From DATNPX01 sp036702975 (GTDB lineage: Bacteria; Cyanobacteriota; Vampirovibrionia; Obscuribacterales; Obscuribacteraceae): a DNA stretch of 64,000 nt. Where the stretch lies: NCBI GenBank assembly GCA_036702975.1, contig DATNPX010000034.1, forward strand, positions 1 through 64,000, written 5' to 3'. Of this stretch, positions 28,104 to 37,358 are shown one piece after another. Every line of letters starts with the position of its first letter. The first letter of the stretch is position 1. The notes below the pieces were generated by a model. It ran no database searches. It was not told where the DNA came from and saw only the letters and a program-made list of their open reading frames with translations. Position numbers and translations under genes: made by a program.

Positions 28104-29681
28104 ATGGTCATAAGCCGCGCCGAAGAGAGCATCGTATCCATCAACCCAGCCACTAAAGAGAAGATTGGCGAAGTGCCAATTATGACCGCTGGTCAAGTGG
28201 AAGAGGCTGTCCAGCAGGCATGGAGAGCCTTCGACATCTGGCAGATGACGAACTTCTACGAGCGCTCGAAGATGCTGATGAAGTTTCACAAGGTGCTCGA
28301 GCAACATGCCGATGAAGTAGCAGCGCTGGTCACGGCTGAAGTGGGGAAACCCATCGTCGAAGCCTATCTCAGCGAGCTAAGCGGCCCCTTAGATACATGC
28401 ATCTATCTTGCCGAGCAAACAGAGCTGATATTGAAAGAACAAGCTTTGCACTTTTCGAACCCACTACTTTCATCAAAGCAAAGCACTATCGTTTTCGATC
28501 CTCTCGGGGTAATTGGCGTCATATCGCCGTGGAACTATCCCTTCTCGATTCCCACGATGAACATACTGGCCGCTTTGATGACAGGCAATACAGTTGTCTT
28601 AAAGCCATCTGAGAAGTCACCACTAATCGGATTAAAAATCGGCGAACTCTTTGACAAAGCCGGTTTCCCGAAAGGCGTCGTAACTGTCGTTACAGGAGAT
28701 CGAAAGACTGGCGAAGCGCTGACGAAGTGCAAACTTGCCCGTGTAATCTTTACCGGCTCGGTCGAAGGTGGCGCCAAAGTGATGGCACAAGCAGCACCAA
28801 ATATAGTACCGGTATCAATGGAGCTGGGTGGAAAAGATCCAGCAATTGTATTGCCAGACGCACCGGCCGACTGGACAGCAAAAGGTCTTGTTTGGGGAGC
28901 TTTCACCAATGCCGGTCAAGCCTGTGCCTCTATTGAACGCGTCTATATAGTCAAAGGAAAGAACACCGACAAACTGCTCGACCGTATCTTGTATCACACC
29001 TCACAATTGCGACTCGGACAGCCAACCGATCCAAACACTGAAGTTGGACCGGTCATAGACGAACAGCAACTTCTAAAAATCGTCGATCAAGTTGAAAGGG
29101 CGAAAGGCGACGGAGCCAAGATTCTTTGCGGTGGCAGTAGGAGAGACGACCTCGGTGGTTATTTCTTCGAGCCGACAGTTATGACCGGTGTCAATCACAA
29201 AATGGATATCATGACGAAAGAGACCTTTGGTCCCGTCATGCCGATCATGATAGTAAATAGCGAAGACGATGCAGTCGTCATGGCAAACGACAGCGAGTAC
29301 GGTCTTGCTGCTTCAGTGTGGTCTCCGAATCTGAGACGCTGCGAAGCTGTGGCACGAGACTTGAACACCGGTACAGTACTGATGAACGACTGTCTGTTCT
29401 CTCACGCATCACCACAGGTGCCGTGGGGTGGTATCAAAAAGAGCGGTATCGGTCGCAGTCACGGCCATTTCGGTCTGCTCGATCTCGTAAACATCAAGCA
29501 TATATGCACAGACGGAGCCGGAGGCGGCGATAGGATCTGGTGGTATCCCTACGGCGAAAGCCGCGTGCAAGTGGCCAAAAGCGGTATCAAGTTTTTGCAC
29601 GGCAGCAACATATTTGCCAGACTTGGCGGCATGGTCAATTTTGCTGCGAATTTCTTGAAAAATCCTCGGGCAAAAAGTTAA
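28104..29681 (+). CDS. NAD(P)+-dependent aldehyde dehydrogenase
   Basis: ALDH superfamily enzyme oxidising an aldehyde to its acid. The cofactor region has GVISPWNYPFSIP and VLKPSEKSPL. The general base Glu is E240 in MELGGKDP and the nucleophile is C274 in NAGQACASIER. Length 525 includes a C-terminal extension of about 40 residues with a hydrophobic end (ARLGGMVNFAANFLKN), which may attach the protein to a membrane as in fatty-aldehyde dehydrogenases. Natural substrate is not indicated by neighbours. It is convergent with the cysteine desulfurase gene. Confidence 0.93.
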   Translation: MVISRAEESIVSINPATKEKIGEVPIMTAGQVEEAVQQAWRAFDIWQMTNFYERSKMLMKFHKVLEQHADEVAALVTAEVGKPIVEAYLSELSGPLDTCIYLAEQTELILKEQALHFSNPLLSSKQSTIVFDPLGVIGVISPWNYPFSIPTMNILAALMTGNTVVLKPSEKSPLIGLKIGELFDKAGFPKGVVTVVTGDRKTGEALTKCKLARVIFTGSVEGGAKVMAQAAPNIVPVSMELGGKDPAIVLPDAPADWTAKGLVWGAFTNAGQACASIERVYIVKGKNTDKLLDRILYHTSQLRLGQPTDPNTEVGPVIDEQQLLKIVDQVERAKGDGAKILCGGSRRDDLGGYFFEPTVMTGVNHKMDIMTKETFGPVMPIMIVNSEDDAVVMANDSEYGLAASVWSPNLRRCEAVARDLNTGTVLMNDCLFSHASPQVPWGGIKKSGIGRSHGHFGLLDLVNIKHICTDGAGGGDRIWWYPYGESRVQVAKSGIKFLHGSNIFARLGGMVNFAANFLKNPRAKS

Positions 29682-29715
29682 GCGGGCAAAACGCTGCGGC
29701 AAAAAACTGAGTAGC

Positions 29716-29744
29716 AAAAAGGGAAGCCTTCATTAGGAGGCTCT
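29716..29744 (-). terminator. weak terminator at the end of the cysteine desulfurase gene
   Basis: On the minus strand an AGCCT/AGGCT stem with the TAA stop in its loop is followed by TCCCTTTTT. The stem has only five pairs, so the call is modest. Confidence 0.4.
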
Positions 29745-30902
29745 AGCAGCTGCTTCTTGTCTCTTCGCTGTCTTAAATACATCGACAAGGATTTGAGCAG
29801 CCTTGGTGCATTCTTCCTCAGTTGTGAAACGCCCTGCAGTGACGCGAATCGCGCCCATTGCCTCCTCGTCACTTAAATTGAGCGCTCGCATCACTGTGGA
29901 AGCCTCGATGATGCCTTTGTGACAGGCAGAACCACTCGAGATGCAGACCCCTTTCAAATCAGCCCTCATAACAAGCGATTCAGCTTCTACTGAAGGCAAA
30001 TAATAGCTGCAGTGGCCAGGCAATCGCTTTGAATGATCCGTCGCACCGGAGACTTTTATACCAGGAACAGGCAGCAGTGCACCATCCAGAATGCGGGCCA
30101 TCTTGTGCAGATGGTCGATGTTTTGCGACTGCTCTTGCTCGGCCAACTCCGCCGCTTTACCGATCGCTGCAATATTCGCCAGTCCTTCGGTACCCGGGAA
30201 AAGTCCCATTTCCTGACCACCACCGAAAACGACCGGCATCACGTTATTCTGTCGGCGCAAAAACAAAATTCCAATTCCTTTTGGAGCATAAAACTTGTGT
30301 CCCGATAAAGACAAAGCCGAGAGCGGCATTGATTGCATGTCTATGGGAAGCTTTCCGGGCACCTGCACGGCATCGGTGTGCACAAAGATGCCACGATCGC
30401 TTGCGAAAGTGGCAATCGCCTGCAAATCTTGCAAGGTGCCGATCTCATTATTCGCCCACATTACAGAGATAATGCTTGTCTCTTTTGTACAACTCTCTTC
30501 CAGCACCTCGAGCGAGATGAATCCCTGCCTGTCAACTGGCAGATATGTCACCTTCCATCCCTGGCTCTCCAAATACTGCGCCGGTCCAAGCACAGATGGA
30601 TGCTCAATACGCGTTGTAATTAGGTGACGCCCCTGCCCATTAGCCTCGGCAAAACGAGCCCGGCCGAGCAACGTTACATTGTTGCTCATAGTGCCACCGC
30701 TGCTGAAATAAACTTCCTCTGGTTCACAATGTAAAAATGCGGCCACTTGTCCTCTGGCTTTCTTCAAAGCCTTTGCCGCCGAGCGGCCGACAGAGTGTAT
30801 AGATGAGGCGTTTCCCCAGCCATCCCTCAACGAAGCCAGCATGACTTCGATTACTTCTTCTCTAACCGGCGTGGTGGCACTGTTATCTAGATAAATTGAC
30901 AT
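29733..30902 (-). CDS. cysteine desulfurase (NifS/IscS-like)
   Basis: PLP enzyme that takes sulfur from cysteine for Fe-S clusters and thiolation. The PLP lysine is K203 in SLSGHKFYAPKG, FVHTDAVQ provides the cofactor Asp/Gln, and the persulfide Cys is C327 in SSGSACHKG, in a short loop as in the NifS/IscS-type group. Length 389 is normal. No iscU, sufB or thiI neighbour is seen, so the sulfur acceptor is not indicated. The ATG lacks a strong ribosome site. Confidence 0.93.
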   Translation of the reverse strand: MSIYLDNSATTPVREEVIEVMLASLRDGWGNASSIHSVGRSAAKALKKARGQVAAFLHCEPEEVYFSSGGTMSNNVTLLGRARFAEANGQGRHLITTRIEHPSVLGPAQYLESQGWKVTYLPVDRQGFISLEVLEESCTKETSIISVMWANNEIGTLQDLQAIATFASDRGIFVHTDAVQVPGKLPIDMQSMPLSALSLSGHKFYAPKGIGILFLRRQNNVMPVVFGGGQEMGLFPGTEGLANIAAIGKAAELAEQEQSQNIDHLHKMARILDGALLPVPGIKVSGATDHSKRLPGHCSYYLPSVEAESLVMRADLKGVCISSGSACHKGIIEASTVMRALNLSDEEAMGAIRVTAGRFTTEEECTKAAQILVDVFKTAKRQEAAARAS

Positions 30903-30971
30903 GACAATTACTCACAGAGCGAAGCTCCATGTTAACACCGAGACAATGGAAATAGCGACTTTATACAGGCA

Positions 30972-32114
30972 ATGATGCTTTTGCACCGCATATCGTTACA
31001 CCCTGGCAATAGAGAGCACTCGGTATCGACTCACCCATCTGGTATGCAGCTCGGAACATGCTCTGCTAAAATCCTGGAACTCGTTCAACCGTTCAGTCAT
31101 TCAGGCACAAGGACCGAAATTGGCGTGACAGTTTTTCTTCGGCTAGTTTTTCTGTGTCTTGTTTTGGTGTCATTTGCGACGCTGAGCATCTGTCTTGGAG
31201 AGATCAACATTACTCCGGAGAAAGCGCTTCATGTGCTGTTACAACACGGGACAGACAGTTCCTTAGACACCATCGTCAATCAGCTGCGCCTGCCGCGCCT
31301 GCTGATCGCTGCTCTAGTCGGAGCCTCGCTATCGGTATCGGGCTATGTCATGCAAACCATATCGCGCAACGCGCTTGCTGAGCCATTTCTTACTGGTGTG
31401 TCGAGTGGTGCGGCTTTGTCCGTTGCGCTGGCGCTTACTTTAAAAATCGATTTTGCCTTTGTTCCCATGTTTGCATTTGTCGGTGGGCTGCTCGTCAGTG
31501 TGGTGGTAGCCAAGCTCGCTCAGACAAGCGACGGACTATCTGTCAGTCGACTGCTCCTAGGAGGCGTCGGCATTGGTGCCATCACCGGTGGAGCGATGAC
31601 ACTCTTGCTAACTATGAATCCTGTATTTTCCCAAACGCAAGGAATAATCTTCTGGCTCGCCGGAGGTGTGGCCGGCCGCGGTTGGTCAGAATTCTGGGCA
31701 GCCGGCATTACCACCATTATCGGTATCATTGCAGCTTTAGTCCTCAGCAAGCCGCTTCGGTTGCTTTCGCTTGGACCAAGCTCGGCACAGTCTTTAGGTT
31801 TGAACGTTCCAGTAATGCAATGGCTGCTCCTATGTACAGCGGTGCTTCTCTGTGCCGGCGCCGTATCAGTCTCTGGACTCGTTGGTTTCGTCGGGCTTAT
31901 TGGTCCGCACATCACGCGCACCATGATGGCAGAAAATGAACGATTGCAACTTATAGCCGCAGCACTTATCGGAGCGAGTCTTGTGTTAGCAAGCGATCTA
32001 GCCGCACGATTGCTTGTTTCCGGACAGGAGTTACCTCTCGGCACACTACTTTCACTGCTTGGCGGTCCTTTTTTCCTCTGGCTTTTGTATCAGAACAAGG
32101 ACGTGCGCAATTGA
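30972..32114 (+). CDS. FecCD-family ABC transporter permease (iron-siderophore/cobalamin type)
   Basis: Inner-membrane permease of the BtuC/FecCD group with about ten helices. Signature stretches are RLPRLLIAALVGASLSVSGYVMQTISRNALAEP, LLLGGVGIGAITGG and GLVGFVGLIGPHITR. The first 50 residues before the first membrane helix have no family counterpart and may not be translated: an ATG at 31044 or a GTG near 31125 could be the real start. The ATPase follows 37 bases later. No periplasmic binding protein lies nearby, so the cargo (siderophore, haem or cobamide) is open. Confidence 0.9.
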   Translation: MMLLHRISLHPGNREHSVSTHPSGMQLGTCSAKILELVQPFSHSGTRTEIGVTVFLRLVFLCLVLVSFATLSICLGEINITPEKALHVLLQHGTDSSLDTIVNQLRLPRLLIAALVGASLSVSGYVMQTISRNALAEPFLTGVSSGAALSVALALTLKIDFAFVPMFAFVGGLLVSVVVAKLAQTSDGLSVSRLLLGGVGIGAITGGAMTLLLTMNPVFSQTQGIIFWLAGGVAGRGWSEFWAAGITTIIGIIAALVLSKPLRLLSLGPSSAQSLGLNVPVMQWLLLCTAVLLCAGAVSVSGLVGFVGLIGPHITRTMMAENERLQLIAAALIGASLVLASDLAARLLVSGQELPLGTLLSLLGGPFFLWLLYQNKDVRN

Positions 32115-32151
32115 GAGATAGCCGCTTAAGCCGAGCAGCCAAAGGAGATTT

Positions 32152-32964
32152 ATGACGCTAAAAGCCGCAAATCTGTCGGTTGGCGCCGGCGACAAATCAA
32201 TTGTGAGTGGTATCAATCTCGAGGCCACCCCCGGAAAAGCGCTCGTTATTCTTGGGCCTAACGGTTCAGGCAAATCGACCCTCGTAAGAACTTTGGCTAG
32301 GCAGCTTCGTCCGATCGCAGGTGAAGTAATGCTCGATGAGCAATCGATTTGGCAATTGTCGCCAACAAGATTCGCCCAGCGCGTAGCGTTCGTCCAGCAA
32401 AATCTGGAGCCGGGAATCGGCTTATCTATTAGAGAGTATGTCTCACTTGGGCGTACACCGCACCAAAAATGGTGGCAGTGGCAGGAATCAGATGGCGACC
32501 GTGAGTGTGTGAACGCCGCCCTGGCTGCAACTGAGCTCACTGATATTTCTAATCGCTCGCTAGCTCAGCTGTCGGGCGGCGAACGTCAGCGAGCGGCGAT
32601 CGCCATAGCTCTGGCACAGAAGCCCTCGATTCTGCTTTTGGATGAGCCGACAGCACACCTCGATTTCAAACATCAATCCGAACTACTCAAGCTTTTGAAT
32701 CAGCTGAAAAGACAATTGGCACTAATTGTCGTCTTGCATGATCTAACAGCAGCCAGCTATCTGGCTGACGAGATACTTCTTCTAAGGAAGAATGTCGAAG
32801 GAAACCTGGACCGGGAGCACGCAAACTCGAGCGCAATATTGGGCAGCACGCAAGACATCCTTAATACCGAAACGCTACAGAGCGCCTTTGGAGTGGCGTT
32901 TAAGACCACTGAAGAATTCAACACGCGATACTATTTCGTCAAGCTGAACGAAACGCAAAACTAA
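32152..32964 (+). CDS. ABC transporter ATP-binding protein, FecE/BtuD type
   Basis: Energises the FecCD-type permease just upstream. Walker A GPNGSGKST (about 38-46), a Q-loop region (VAFVQQNLEPG), the signature LSGGERQR, Walker B LLLDEP and the switch His in VVLHD are all present. Length 270 is usual. A strong AGGAG stands 4-5 bases before the ATG. The C-terminal region is the short iron-type extension with an Asn/Thr-rich end. Confidence 0.93.
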   Translation: MTLKAANLSVGAGDKSIVSGINLEATPGKALVILGPNGSGKSTLVRTLARQLRPIAGEVMLDEQSIWQLSPTRFAQRVAFVQQNLEPGIGLSIREYVSLGRTPHQKWWQWQESDGDRECVNAALAATELTDISNRSLAQLSGGERQRAAIAIALAQKPSILLLDEPTAHLDFKHQSELLKLLNQLKRQLALIVVLHDLTAASYLADEILLLRKNVEGNLDREHANSSAILGSTQDILNTETLQSAFGVAFKTTEEFNTRYYFVKLNETQN

Positions 32965-33015
32965 TAGCTAAACTGACATGCTTGGCTTTCAAACCTGGCC
33001 ACAGCCTTAACTAAT

Positions 33016-33783
33016 TTAATAGCCGTTGTAACTGTCGTCTTGATAATAAGTACTGTTATCAGAGTTTAGGTTGAAGTTGAGCGCTATTCTGGGACGGAAG
33101 TAGCCTGGTCCCCAACGATGTTGCTCCCAGTTGTTTTGTCCCCATCCGGGGCTTATTGGCATAAAACCGCCTGGAACGTAGCCTACTGGCTGAGAACGAT
33201 AGCGCCAGTAATCGGCATCGCCATCGTATCCATAGTGCCGATGATGGAATCTGCCACCGCCGAACAATCCCAACATGAACGACAGCCCTGGATCAGGGCG
33301 ACGATAATAAACTTCCGGAGGAGGCGCCTCAACGAATTGCTGCTGACGATAATATGTCTGCGGAGCCGGTTGGAGACCTGAATCGAAGCTGGGATCATTC
33401 TGTCCATAGAACGTATTATCTTGACCTGGCCCGTAAAAATTCTGACTGCGGCGCTGATATTCCTGCCTGTGAGCCGGGTGATGTTCTTGCGGTCTTACCA
33501 CTTGTTGCGTGCCATCTTCTTTGGTGACATGAATGTTGCCATTCTCAACCACCACTTCGTATCGAGCGTTTTTGTCGGCCCTAAATTTTGTATCTATGTA
33601 GTCTGTATTGTCGACAGCAAAACCAGGATTGACGTAAGCACTGCTAGTGTCTCGTACCGCAACGGTAGCACCGCTAAGACGATTAGCACCGCCTAGATCT
33701 GGAGCAGTAGCTCCTGGAGTGATACTTGTTGTGTCAGCACCAGGTTTTGAATAAAATGCCTGATCGCCTTGATTTCCAGTCAT
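33016..33783 (-). CDS. protein of unknown function, Tyr/Gln/Pro/Gly-rich
   Basis: 255 residues from the ATG at 33783; the frame is open another 25 codons to a TTG at 33858, and neither start has a clear ribosome site. The N-terminal third is polar, with a short beta-like segment (YEVVVENGNIHVTKEDGTQQVV). The middle is rich in Tyr, Gln, Arg and His, followed by one short hydrophobic stretch (LSFMLGLFGGG). The C-terminus has many Tyr, Trp, Gly and Pro residues. No catalytic motif. It may be a surface or matrix-like protein. Confidence 0.55.
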   Translation of the reverse strand: MTGNQGDQAFYSKPGADTTSITPGATAPDLGGANRLSGATVAVRDTSSAYVNPGFAVDNTDYIDTKFRADKNARYEVVVENGNIHVTKEDGTQQVVRPQEHHPAHRQEYQRRSQNFYGPGQDNTFYGQNDPSFDSGLQPAPQTYYRQQQFVEAPPPEVYYRRPDPGLSFMLGLFGGGRFHHRHYGYDGDADYWRYRSQPVGYVPGGFMPISPGWGQNNWEQHRWGPGYFRPRIALNFNLNSDNSTYYQDDSYNGY

Positions 33784-33864
33784 GGAAAAATTACCCCGTA
33801 AGCCAATATTTTCGTGAACATTCCCGCCGTAACTTATAGATACAGCCTTAATCGGCAAGGGTCA

Positions 33865-33880
33865 ATGGGAAAAGTCCCAT
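33865..33880. repeat. short inverted repeat
   Basis: ATGGGA and TCCCAT are separated by AAAG, just upstream of the outermost start of the Tyr-rich gene and downstream of the DgkA-like gene. It may be an operator or leader hairpin; no T-run follows. Confidence 0.35.
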
Positions 33881-33976
33881 CCTCATCGGAGAAACCAAAC
33901 CCAACTACAGCTTCAGCCTTTTCAGGAACACCCCCAAAAAGACTGAAAAAGACTGAAAATCTAGTTCTGCCGTGTT

Positions 33977-34507
33977 CTATGGAATGAGCAACAGCATCAG
34001 TTTCGGCCCAAAAACGAGCAAACCTACGACCACGGCGGTTCCAGAGGCGAAAAGTACAGCGGCGGCCGCTGTGTCTTTTGCATACTTAGCTGACACATGA
34101 TATTGACCGCTCGTCGAGATATCGACTAAATGCTCAATCGCCGTATTTAGGAATTCGGTAGCGACCACGAAAGCCATACTCAATATAAGTGCCAACCAAC
34201 CGACAACATCGACTTTCAACCAGACGGCAAGCGCGCAGACAACAGGAATCAGACTGAAATGAATGCGCAAATTGCGTTCACGCTGCAACCCGATACTGAC
34301 GCCTTCAAATGCGTGAAAAAAGGACTCGACCAGACTTTTGCTGCGTCCTGTCTTTTTCCGCCAAGACGCGGGTATGAGAATGTTCTGGAGATCGGCCGAA
34401 TATCTATCAGTCGTCTTTGCTGTCAGTCGCGCCCGTTCCGCTTCGCTGAAAAGCTCAACGTTCGACGGAACGTCGGTTCCATCGATTCGGGCTGCCGGTT
34501 TAGCCAT
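33977..34507 (-). CDS. dgkA: diacylglycerol/undecaprenol kinase (DgkA family)
   Basis: Small integral membrane kinase. Family motifs are clear: F(x)HAFEGVSIGLQRERNLRIH, ATEFLNTAIEHLVD (substrate/ATP-binding Glu and Asn) and AKDTAAAAVL, with three hydrophobic helices. About 50 residues of polar N-terminal extension precede the core, making 176 residues against about 120-130. GAGG precedes the ATG by 9 bases. It lies 167 bases below ybeY on the same strand, a common pairing. In Gram-positive-like relatives the substrate is undecaprenol; which lipid is used here is not shown. Confidence 0.9.
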   Translation of the reverse strand: MAKPAARIDGTDVPSNVELFSEAERARLTAKTTDRYSADLQNILIPASWRKKTGRSKSLVESFFHAFEGVSIGLQRERNLRIHFSLIPVVCALAVWLKVDVVGWLALILSMAFVVATEFLNTAIEHLVDISTSGQYHVSAKYAKDTAAAAVLFASGTAVVVGLLVFGPKLMLLLIP

Positions 34508-34674
34508 TAAAGATCACCTCGACCACAACTTTCAGACATAGTAATCGCGCCGCAATAAGCGTCTAATACTCGCCTTTGTTTCCTATCATAGCGCTATCTT
34601 GACGATAGCACCTGGTCGCAAAGTTGCACAAGAGATTCTAAAAAATAATAACCTCGAGCTATTTGAACGCTGCA

Positions 34675-35196
34675 CTATCGCACGATTCCGAGTTTTGCCA
34701 GTACTTCGTCCTGGCGCCCAAACATCTCTTTTTCGTCTCGTTTTGTAATGTGGTCAAATCCCAAAACATGCAGAAATCCGTGCACGAATAAAAAGTACAG
34801 CTCGCGCTCGAGGCTGTGCCCGTAATCCCTTGCCTGGGTTTTAGCTCGGGGCGCGGAGATGATAACTTCGCCGAGTTCGATTGGAAAACCAGGCAAGCCC
34901 AATTGAAATTCAAATGTATCCATGTCTTCCACAGCCAATGAAAACGAGAGCACATCAGTCACTTTCGCCTTTTGGCGCCAATTTTTATTGAGGCTGAAAA
35001 TCTTTTGATTGGAAACAAGCGATACGCTTAGAGTGCCACGACTCTTAAGTTCCTTCAGTTGCTCAGCAGTCAGATGCTCCGGTAGTCGGCGACGCAAATT
35101 TGCAAATACTTCTTCTGCCAAACTCTCAACAGTCTTAGAGAATTTCTTTATCGGAATTGGTACTTGATTCTGAGAATTGGATACTGTGATCTGCAT
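34675..35196 (-). CDS. ybeY: endoribonuclease/rRNA maturation factor YbeY
   Basis: Zinc-dependent single-strand endoribonuclease in 16S 3'-end maturation and ribosome quality control. The zinc motif HGFLHVLGFDH (about 134-144) is exact, preceded by TDVLSFSL and EVIISAP stretches. 173 residues is typical. Downstream on the same strand is the DgkA-like gene; upstream, divergent, is rimP, so both neighbours serve ribosome assembly. Confidence 0.94.
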   Translation of the reverse strand: MQITVSNSQNQVPIPIKKFSKTVESLAEEVFANLRRRLPEHLTAEQLKELKSRGTLSVSLVSNQKIFSLNKNWRQKAKVTDVLSFSLAVEDMDTFEFQLGLPGFPIELGEVIISAPRAKTQARDYGHSLERELYFLFVHGFLHVLGFDHITKRDEKEMFGRQDEVLAKLGIVR

Positions 35197-35391
35197 GTTC
35201 GTTGCGAAAGCGACACGTTTCTTGATGCCAAGCAGCCGCCTATGCTACCATACGCATATTGAGGAAACATAAGCATGTCGTAGGCTCCAAAGAAGGTAGC
35301 TTACGGCGATTCTTTTGTTTTAAAACGCCTGTCGGCAAAGCGCACCTGTGGACGCTTAGTTTAATCACTCTAATTAAAAGGAATCATCAGT

Positions 35392-35943
35392 ATGCGACCG
35401 GCCGAACGGCTTGAGGTCATAACCCATCTAGGGCAGGAGATAGCCGATCAACTCGGAGTTTTTCTGGTCGATGTCAAATTCGGTCAGGAGGGTAAGAAAC
35501 GCACTCTGGAAGTGACAATCTTTCGGGTCGACCAAGCTGTAAGTCTAAGCAATTGCGAGGAGTTCAGCCGCGCCTTGGAAACAACTTTGGACAAGCGAGC
35601 AGAAAGCGGCGAACCGCTGGTAGACGGCACTTATTCACTGATCGTACAAAGCCCAGGCATCGACCGAGTGCTGAAATCGGAAAGAGAGTTTCAGGTTTTC
35701 GCTGGACAAATGGTGCAGGTGCAAACAAAAGAGAAAGTAGCTGATTTGGGTGTCAAATTTACGGGCGTGCTTCTGAACGTAACTGAAGAAGAGGTAAAGC
35801 TCGCACATCCGAAACCGGTGGCAGCGAAATCCGGCAAGAAAGGCACCACTACCGGTACCGATTCAGTCAGAGAAGATATCACCGTGAAACGAGACTTGGT
35901 CTTCGAAATCAGGTTATTTGCAGCAGACTTGCAGGCCAAATAG
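35392..35943 (+). CDS. rimP: ribosome maturation factor RimP
   Basis: Needed for 30S subunit assembly. The N-terminal domain contains GVFLVDVKFGQEGKKRTLEVTIFR and LSNCEEFSRALE, followed by the family's YSLIVQSPGIDRVLKSEREF (about 82-102), and then a C-terminal SH3-like domain with a Lys/Thr insertion (about 140-165). AAGGA precedes the ATG. It is the first gene of the rimP-nusA-ylxR-infB-rbfA-truB group. Length 183 against about 150 comes from the C-terminal insertion. Confidence 0.94.
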   Translation: MRPAERLEVITHLGQEIADQLGVFLVDVKFGQEGKKRTLEVTIFRVDQAVSLSNCEEFSRALETTLDKRAESGEPLVDGTYSLIVQSPGIDRVLKSEREFQVFAGQMVQVQTKEKVADLGVKFTGVLLNVTEEEVKLAHPKPVAAKSGKKGTTTGTDSVREDITVKRDLVFEIRLFAADLQAK

Positions 35944-35968
35944 CTACAAAATTAAGCGTCAAGAAAAC

Positions 35969-36012
35969 ACTAAGACTAAGAAACTAAGACTAAGACTAAG
36001 ACTAAGACTAAG
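35969..36012. repeat. ACTAAG hexanucleotide tandem repeat
   Basis: Seven ACTAAG units (two, then AA, then five) lie in the 160-base spacer between rimP and nusA. A slippage-prone repeat of this kind could vary in copy number between strains. It does not contain coding sequence or a recognisable terminator. Confidence 0.9.
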
Positions 36013-36103
36013 AAACAAAAAGGCCACAAAAGAATTACTTCGATCACATCAAAATTAAACACGACACAACTAAATAAGAAAACTGAATATTGGAGGAACT
36101 ATC

Positions 36104-37231
36104 ATGATTAAGATCGGCGACAAACTTCTGGAAGCCGCTGAGGAACTGGAAAGAGATCGCAATATCCCGCAAGAGGAATTCATCGGTTACGTCTGCGACG
36201 CAATCGTTGCGGCCTACAAGAAAAAAGTGCCCGACCACGACGTAGAAGGCGTGCGCGCGATCTTCGATCATGAAACCGGAGAGATAGGCATCTTCGCTCC
36301 CAAAGAAGTGGTAAGCGAAGTCGAAAACGAATATCACGAAATCAGCCTTGTCGATGCTCAAGATTTGATTCCTGACGTCACCGTCGGTGAGGTTCTGGAA
36401 ATCGAAGTGACACCAGCTGATTTTTCGGAATTTGGTCGTATCGCGGCTCAAACAGCCAAACAACTGATGACGCAACGTTTGCGCGAAGCGGAAAAAGAGC
36501 TGATCAAAAAAGAATTTGAAGCCCGCAAAGGTAGTTGCACAACCGGACAAATTGAACGTATCGAAGTCATAAGCAACAGCCGCAATAACGTAATCGTAAA
36601 TCTCGGTCGCGTTGAAGGCTGCATGCCTACTCGTGAACAACTACCCGGTGAAACGTATCGTGTTGGCAACCGTGTCCGCGTCTATGTCCTCGAGTTGCGC
36701 GAAACTGGCCGCGTCCCACAAATCATCGTTTCTCAGGCGCATCCTGAGCTGGTGCGCGAATTGTTCGAACTCTATGTGCCTGAAATTGAAGACGGTACCG
36801 TGGAGATCAAATCGATCGCTCGCGAGGCCGGTTACCGCACCAAAATTGCGGTGCATTCAGACGATGCTGATGTCGACCCGGTTGGAGCCTGCATCGGCAC
36901 CCGCGGCGTGCGCATTCAAAACGTCGTTGCCGAACTGCGCAATGAAAAGATAGATGTAATCCGCTTCTCGTTAGACCCAGTCGACTACATATCGAACGCG
37001 CTCAGCCCGGCACGCATTACAACCGTCGCGCTGTACGAAGAGAATCCGGAAACTGGTGGCGGCAAGCGTGCAGAAGTCATCGTTCCCGACGATCAGCTCT
37101 CGTTGGCGATTGGGCGTGGCGGACAAAACGTTCGCTTAGCAGCAAAGTTGAGCAACTGGAAGATCGATATCAAATCTGAAAGCCAAGCCGGTGGCTCATT
37201 CAGAACCTTGAACGAAGCGCTCGAATCTTAA
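36104..37231 (+). CDS. nusA: transcription termination/antitermination factor NusA
   Basis: Binds RNA polymerase and controls pausing, termination and rrn antitermination. The N-terminal domain (about 1-130), an S1 domain (about 135-200; FEARKGSCTTGQIERIE) and two KH domains (about 205-345) with GACIGTRGVRIQNVVAEL and LAIGRGGQNVRLAAKL are readable. Length 375 means that the C-terminal acidic repeats of E. coli NusA are absent, as in many other phyla. The ATG is preceded by GGAGG. It is the second gene of the rimP operon. Confidence 0.96.
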   Translation: MIKIGDKLLEAAEELERDRNIPQEEFIGYVCDAIVAAYKKKVPDHDVEGVRAIFDHETGEIGIFAPKEVVSEVENEYHEISLVDAQDLIPDVTVGEVLEIEVTPADFSEFGRIAAQTAKQLMTQRLREAEKELIKKEFEARKGSCTTGQIERIEVISNSRNNVIVNLGRVEGCMPTREQLPGETYRVGNRVRVYVLELRETGRVPQIIVSQAHPELVRELFELYVPEIEDGTVEIKSIAREAGYRTKIAVHSDDADVDPVGACIGTRGVRIQNVVAELRNEKIDVIRFSLDPVDYISNALSPARITTVALYEENPETGGGKRAEVIVPDDQLSLAIGRGGQNVRLAAKLSNWKIDIKSESQAGGSFRTLNEALES

Positions 37232-37254
37232 GACTTTTGCACATACAGACCGAG

Positions 37255-37302
37255 AATAGCGAGTCAGCCACGAATATGTAATCGTGCGGCGGGCTCGCTA
37301 TT
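37255..37302. repeat. two-storey hairpin between nusA and ylxR
   Basis: AATAGCGAG (37255-37263) pairs perfectly with CTCGCTATT (37294-37302). Inside it CACGA/TCGTG forms a second stem with an 8-base loop. It is followed only by TTTACTGCTTT, a poor U-tract. Placed inside an operon, it may be an attenuator or RNA-processing site rather than a full terminator. Confidence 0.65.
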
Positions 37303-37358
37303 TACTGCTTTCGCAAGCCCCACTAGTCAAGCGCTGTCTTTGGGCATGGCGTCGTTAA

